A DNA stretch of 64,000 nucleotides from Solen grandis. Taxonomy: Eukaryota; Mollusca; Bivalvia; Adapedonta; Solenidae. Shown piece by piece: positions 59,076 to 64,000 of the stretch. Below the pieces are notes generated by a model. The model was not told the origin of the DNA and ran no database searches. It was given only the letters and a program-made list of their open reading frames with translations. The stretch spans positions 69,478,840 through 69,542,839 of the forward strand of contig CM037777.1 in the NCBI GenBank assembly GCA_021229015.1, in the 5' to 3' direction. Position 1 is the first letter of the stretch; every line of letters starts with the position of its first letter. The translations under genes and the position numbers were made by a program.

Positions 59076-60090
59076 CCCTTTTCCACAGTGCCTTAAATGT
59101 CACTACCACAAAGTTTTCCATGGCACTATCACACTGTGTTCCATGTCACAACCATAACGTTTTCCATGTCACTACCAAAACTACCAAAAACGTGTTCCAA
59201 ATTTCTAACACATAGTACTCCATGTCACTGTTTTAAATAATATTTTCATGTCAAAAAGAAAAATGTGTTCCATGTTACTCACAATGTGTTCGATGTCACT
59301 GCCACAGTGTTATTCGTGTCAATAGCACATTCTATCCCATGTCACTGCCGTAGCGTGTTTGATGTAAACCAACAATACCCATGTCACTATCTAATCGTGT
59401 TCCATGTTAATACCACACTACTCTCTATGTCACTACTACAACGTGTTTCGTGCACCTACTACAATGTGTTCAATGTCACTGTCACAACGTGCTTCATGCC
59501 ACTACCGTATTGTGTGCCATGTCAGTCACAACGTTATCCATATTACATAATGAATAGTTCACATCTCTATCACATTGTATTTAAGGTCACACTCCCGCAC
59601 TGTTTTGTGTCACAGCAGTTTTGAGTTCCTGACACTATCACATATTAAACCATACTTCTACACTGCGATCCATATCACTGCTACGTATGTTACAACAGTG
59701 TACGTTGTCACAACCAAGCAGTTTTTTATGTCACAACCACAATGTATTTTATGTCACAACCACAATGTATTCCATTTCACAACTACACCATGCAACATGT
59801 CTCTAACCAACTGTATTCCAAGTCACAACCACAATGTATTCCATGTCACAACCACACAATGTTTTCCATGTAACAACCACAATGTATTCCATGTCACAAC
59901 TACACCTTGCAACATGTCTCTAACCAACTTTATTCCAAGTCACAACTACAAAGTATTCCATGTCAAAACCACACAATGTATTCCACGTCACAACTACACC
60001 TTGCAACATGTCTCTAACCAACTTTATTCCAAGTCACAACTACAAAGTATTCCATGTCACAACCACACAATGTTTTCCATGTAACAACCA
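59076..60090 (+). repeat. Diverged ~25 bp tandem repeat, transition zone
   Basis: Units resemble 'ccatgtcactaccacaaagt' plus a few bases, with varying length and many substitutions. They link the 48 bp array on the left to the uniform 25 bp array on the right. A block near 59780-59900 recurs near 59885-60080. Confidence 0.85.
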
Positions 60091-63000
60091 CACAATGTCA
60101 TCCATGTCACACCCACACTATGTCTTCCATGTCACACCCACACTATGTCTTCCATGCAACAACAACACTTTGTCTTCCATGTCACACCCACACTATGTCT
60201 TCCATGTCACACCCACACTATGTCTTCCATGTCACACCCACACTATGTCTTCCATGTCACACCCACACTATGTCTTCCATGTCACACCCACACTATGTCT
60301 TCCATGTCACACCCACACTATGTCTTCCATGTCACACCCACACTATGTCTTCCATGTCACACCCACACTATGTCTTCCATGCAACAACCACACTATTACT
60401 TCCATGTCACACCCACACTATGTCTTCCATGTCACACCCACATTATGTCTTCCATGTCACACCCACACTATGTCTTCCATGTCACACCCACACTATGTCT
60501 TCCATGCAACAACCACACTATTACTTCCATGTCACACCCACACTATGTCTTCCATGTCACACCTAAACAATGTCCTCCATGTCACAACCACACTATGTCT
60601 TCCATGTCACACCCACACTATGTCTTCCATGTCACACCCACACTATGTCTTCCATGCAACAACCACACTGTTACTGCTATGTCACACCCACACTATGTCT
60701 TCCATGTCACACCTAAACAATGTCCTCCATGCAACAACCACACTGTTACTTCCATGTCACACCCACACTATGTCTTCCATGCAACAACCACACTGTTACT
60801 TCCATGTCACACCCACACTATGTCTTCCATGTCACACCCACACTATGTCTTCCATGCAACAACCACACTGTTACTTCTATGTCACACCCACACTATGTCT
60901 TCCATGTCACACCCACACTATGTCTTCCATGCAACAACCACACTATTACTTCCATGTCACACCCACACTATGTCTTCCATGTCACACCTAAACAATGTCC
61001 TCCATGTCACACCCACACTATGTCTTCCATGTCACACCCACACTATGTCTTCCATGCAACAACCACACTGTTACTTCTATGTCACACCCACACTATGTCT
61101 TCCATGTCACACCCACACAATGTCTTCCATGTCACACCCACACTATGTCTTCCATGTCACACCCACACAATGTCTTCCATGTCACACCCACACTATATCT
61201 TCCATGTCACACCCACACTATGTCTTCCATGTCACACCCACACTATGTCTTCCATGTCACACCCACACTATGTCTTCCATGTCACACCCACACTATGTCT
61301 TCCATGTCACACCTAAACAATGTCTTCCATGTCACACCCACACTATGTCTTCCATGTCACAACCACACTATGTCTTCCATGTCACACCTACACTATGTCT
61401 TCCATGTCACACCCACACAATGTCTTCCATGTCACACCCACACTATGTCTTCCATGTCACACCCACACTATGTCTTCCATGTCACACCCACACTATGTCT
61501 TCCATGTCACACCTACACTATGTCTTCCATGTCACACCTACACTATGTCTTCCATGTCACACCCACACTATGTCTTCCATGTCACAACCACACTATGTCT
61601 TCCATGTCACAACCACACTATGTCTTCCATGTCACACCCACACTATGTCTTCCATGTCACACCCACACTATGTCTTCCATGTCACACCTACACTATGTCT
61701 TCCATGTCACACCCACACAATGTCTTCCATGTCACACCCACACTATGTCTTCCATGTCACACCTACACTTTGTCTTCCATGTCACACCCACACTATGTCT
61801 TCCATGTCACACCCACACTATGTCTTCCATGTCACACCTACACTATGTCTTCCATGTCACACCCACACAATGTCTTCCATGTCACACCCACACTATGTCT
61901 TCCATGTCACACCCACACTATGTCTTCCATGTCACAACCACACTATGTCTTCCATGTCACACCTACACTATGTCTTCCATGTCACACCTACACTATGTCT
62001 TCCATGTCACACCCACACAATGTCTTCCATGTCACACCCACACTATGTCCTCCATGTCACACCCACACTATGTCTTCCATGTCCACCCACAATGTCTTCC
62101 ATTCACACCCACACTATGTCTTCCATGTCACACCTAAACAATGTCTTCCATGTCACACCCACACAATGTCTTCCATGTCACAACCACACTATGTCTTCCA
62201 TGTCACACCACCTATGTCTTCCATGTCACACCCACACTATGTCTTCCATGTCACACCCACACTATGTCTTCCATGTCACACCACACTATGTCTTCCATGT
62301 CACACCCACACAATGTCTTCCATGTCACACCCACACAATGTCTTCCATGTCACACCCACACTATGTCTTCCATGTCACACCTACACTATGTCTTCCATGC
62401 AACAACCACACTATTACTTCAATGTCACATCCACACAATGTCTTCCATGTCACAACCACACTATGTCTTCCATGTCACACCCACACTATGTCTTCCATGT
62501 CACACACACACAATGTCTTCCATGTCACACCACACACTAGGTCTTCCATGTCACACACACACAACGTCCATGTCACACACAACTAGTCTTCCATTCACAC
62601 ACACACAATGTCTTCCATGTCACAACCAACCCAGGTCTTCCATGTCACACACACACAATGTCTTCCATGTCACACACACACAATGTCTTCCATGTCACAC
62701 ACACACTAGGTCTTCCATGTCACACACACACAATGTCTTCCATGTCACACACACACAATGTCTTCCATGTCACACCAACACTATGTCTTCCATGTCACAC
62801 CCACACTATTCTTCCATGTCACACCACACATGTCTTCATGTCACAACCACACTATGTCTTCCATGTCACACCACCTATGTCTTCATGTCACACCCACACT
62901 ATGTCTTCCATGTCACACCAACATGTCTTCCATGTCACACCCACACATGTCTTCCATGTCACACCACACTATGTCTTCCATGCAACAACCACACTATTCT

Positions 63001-63971
63001 TCATGTCACACCACACATGTCTTCCATGTCACACCCAAACAATGTCTTCCATGTCACACCACACTATGTCTTCCATGTCACACCACATGTCTTCCATGTC
63101 ACACCACATGTCTTCCATGTCAACCCACACTTGTTTCCATGTCACACCACACTATGTCTTCCATGCACACCACACTTTCTTCCATGTCACACCCACACTA
63201 TGTCTTCCATGTCACACCACACTATGTCTTCCATGCACACCACACTTTCTTCAATGTCACACCACACATGTCTTCCTGTCACCACACATGTTCCTGTCCA
63301 CCACACTATGTCTTCATGTCACACCACACATGTCTTCCATGTCACACCACATTGTTTCCATGTCACACCACACTTGTCTTCCATGTCACACCACACTATG
63401 TCTTCCATTCACACACACTATTCTTCATGTCACACCACACTTGTCTTCCATGTCACCCACATATGTCTTCCTGTCACTACACTATGTCTTCCATGTCACA
63501 CCCACACTATTTCCATGTCACACCAACTAGTCTTCCATGTCACACACACTTGTCTCCATGTCACACCACATATGTTCCATGTCACACAACAATGTCTCCA
63601 TGTCACACCACACTATGTTTCATGTCACCCCACACATTTCATGTCACACCACCAATGTCTTCCAGTCACACCACACTATGTCTTCATGTCACAACACACT
63701 ATGTCTTCCATGTCACACTAACATGTCTTCCATGTCACACCAACAATGTCTTCATGTCACACCCACACATGTCTTCATGTCACCACACTATGTCTTCCAT
63801 GTCACCCACATATGTTCCATGTCACACCACACTATGTTTCCATGTCACACCACATATGTCTTCCAGCACACCCACACTATGTCTTCCATGTCACACCACA
63901 ATGTCTTCATGTCAACCACACTATGTTTCCAGTCACACACACTATGTCTCCATGTCACCCACACTATGTTT
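60091..63971 (+). repeat. 25 bp satellite, ~155 units, running into the end gap
   Basis: The unit 'gtcacacccacactatgtct' plus 'tccat' repeats in exact 25 bp register from about 60100 to 62080, with scattered variants 'gcaacaaccacactattact' and 'gtcacacctaaacaatgtcc'. After about 62080 units begin to lose bases, and from about 62540 most are shortened. The unit has no stop in any plus frame, so frames up to 813 codons arise in all three frames, all with the same 25-residue period. The plus strand has 10 C to 2 G per unit, a strong strand skew. No coding function is supported. Confidence 0.96.
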
Positions 63972-64000
63972 NNNNNNNNNNNNNNNNNNNNNNNNNNNNN
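63972..64000. other. Assembly gap at window end
   Basis: N from 63972 to the window edge, immediately after the degraded end of the satellite. Confidence 0.98.

Noticed and set aside
59960..63721. Very long Cys/His/Pro-rich proteins up to 813 codons
   Set aside because: They are the same 25 bp satellite read in three frames; none has a signal peptide, domain or independent coding evidence.

Overview
This is eukaryotic, AT-rich, repeat-dense DNA with intron-containing genes. It most likely comes from a bivalve mollusc. The pointers are perlucin-like secreted C-type lectins, tRNA-derived SINEs, dispersed elements of the 'caagagggccatgatggcc' type, and tandem cores with a 155-160 bp period like those known from bivalves. 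I cannot fix the species from sequence alone. Two runs of N (13872-13971 and 63972-64000) are assembly gaps.

Layout. 1-13871: a 3.2-3.3 kb segment occurs twice in direct orientation (823-4154 and 10414-13598). Both copies carry the 3' end of one minus-strand gene, an acidic protein rich in SUMO-type motifs; the right copy runs on toward the parental gene and into a gap. Between the copies lie an internally deleted Tc1-like transposon with perfect ends, the last exons of a DEDDh-exonuclease gene of the type found fused to Mutator-like transposases, and a six-unit 155 bp tandem array. 13972-34200: mostly transposon debris, including three SINEs with perfect target duplications, a broken hAT transposase, a fold-back element with a 9 bp target duplication, several hairpins, and the last two exons of an unidentified small cysteine-containing protein. 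34200-50500: no convincing host gene; it holds a LINE remnant, a 30 bp minisatellite of about 1.2 kb, a long inverted repeat, and microsatellites. 50571-58054: two tandem, same-strand, secreted C-type lectin genes with identical internal exon lengths (89, 91 and 241 nt). 58380 to the end: a satellite that grades from 48 bp units to a 25 bp unit and runs into the terminal gap.

How the genes relate. The lectin pair is the only clear functional unit: two paralogues with a shared exon plan but different ligand-site residues. The exonuclease, hAT, Tc1, mariner and LINE pieces are remnants of mobile elements. The long open frames in the minisatellite and satellite are products of repeat periodicity, not evidence of proteins. 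I did not find a coherent new multi-gene system. The observations most worth checking are the cysteine-containing gene end, the exonuclease lacking one catalytic motif, the 9-bp-TSD fold-back element, the long inverted repeat, and the segmental duplication beside the gap.
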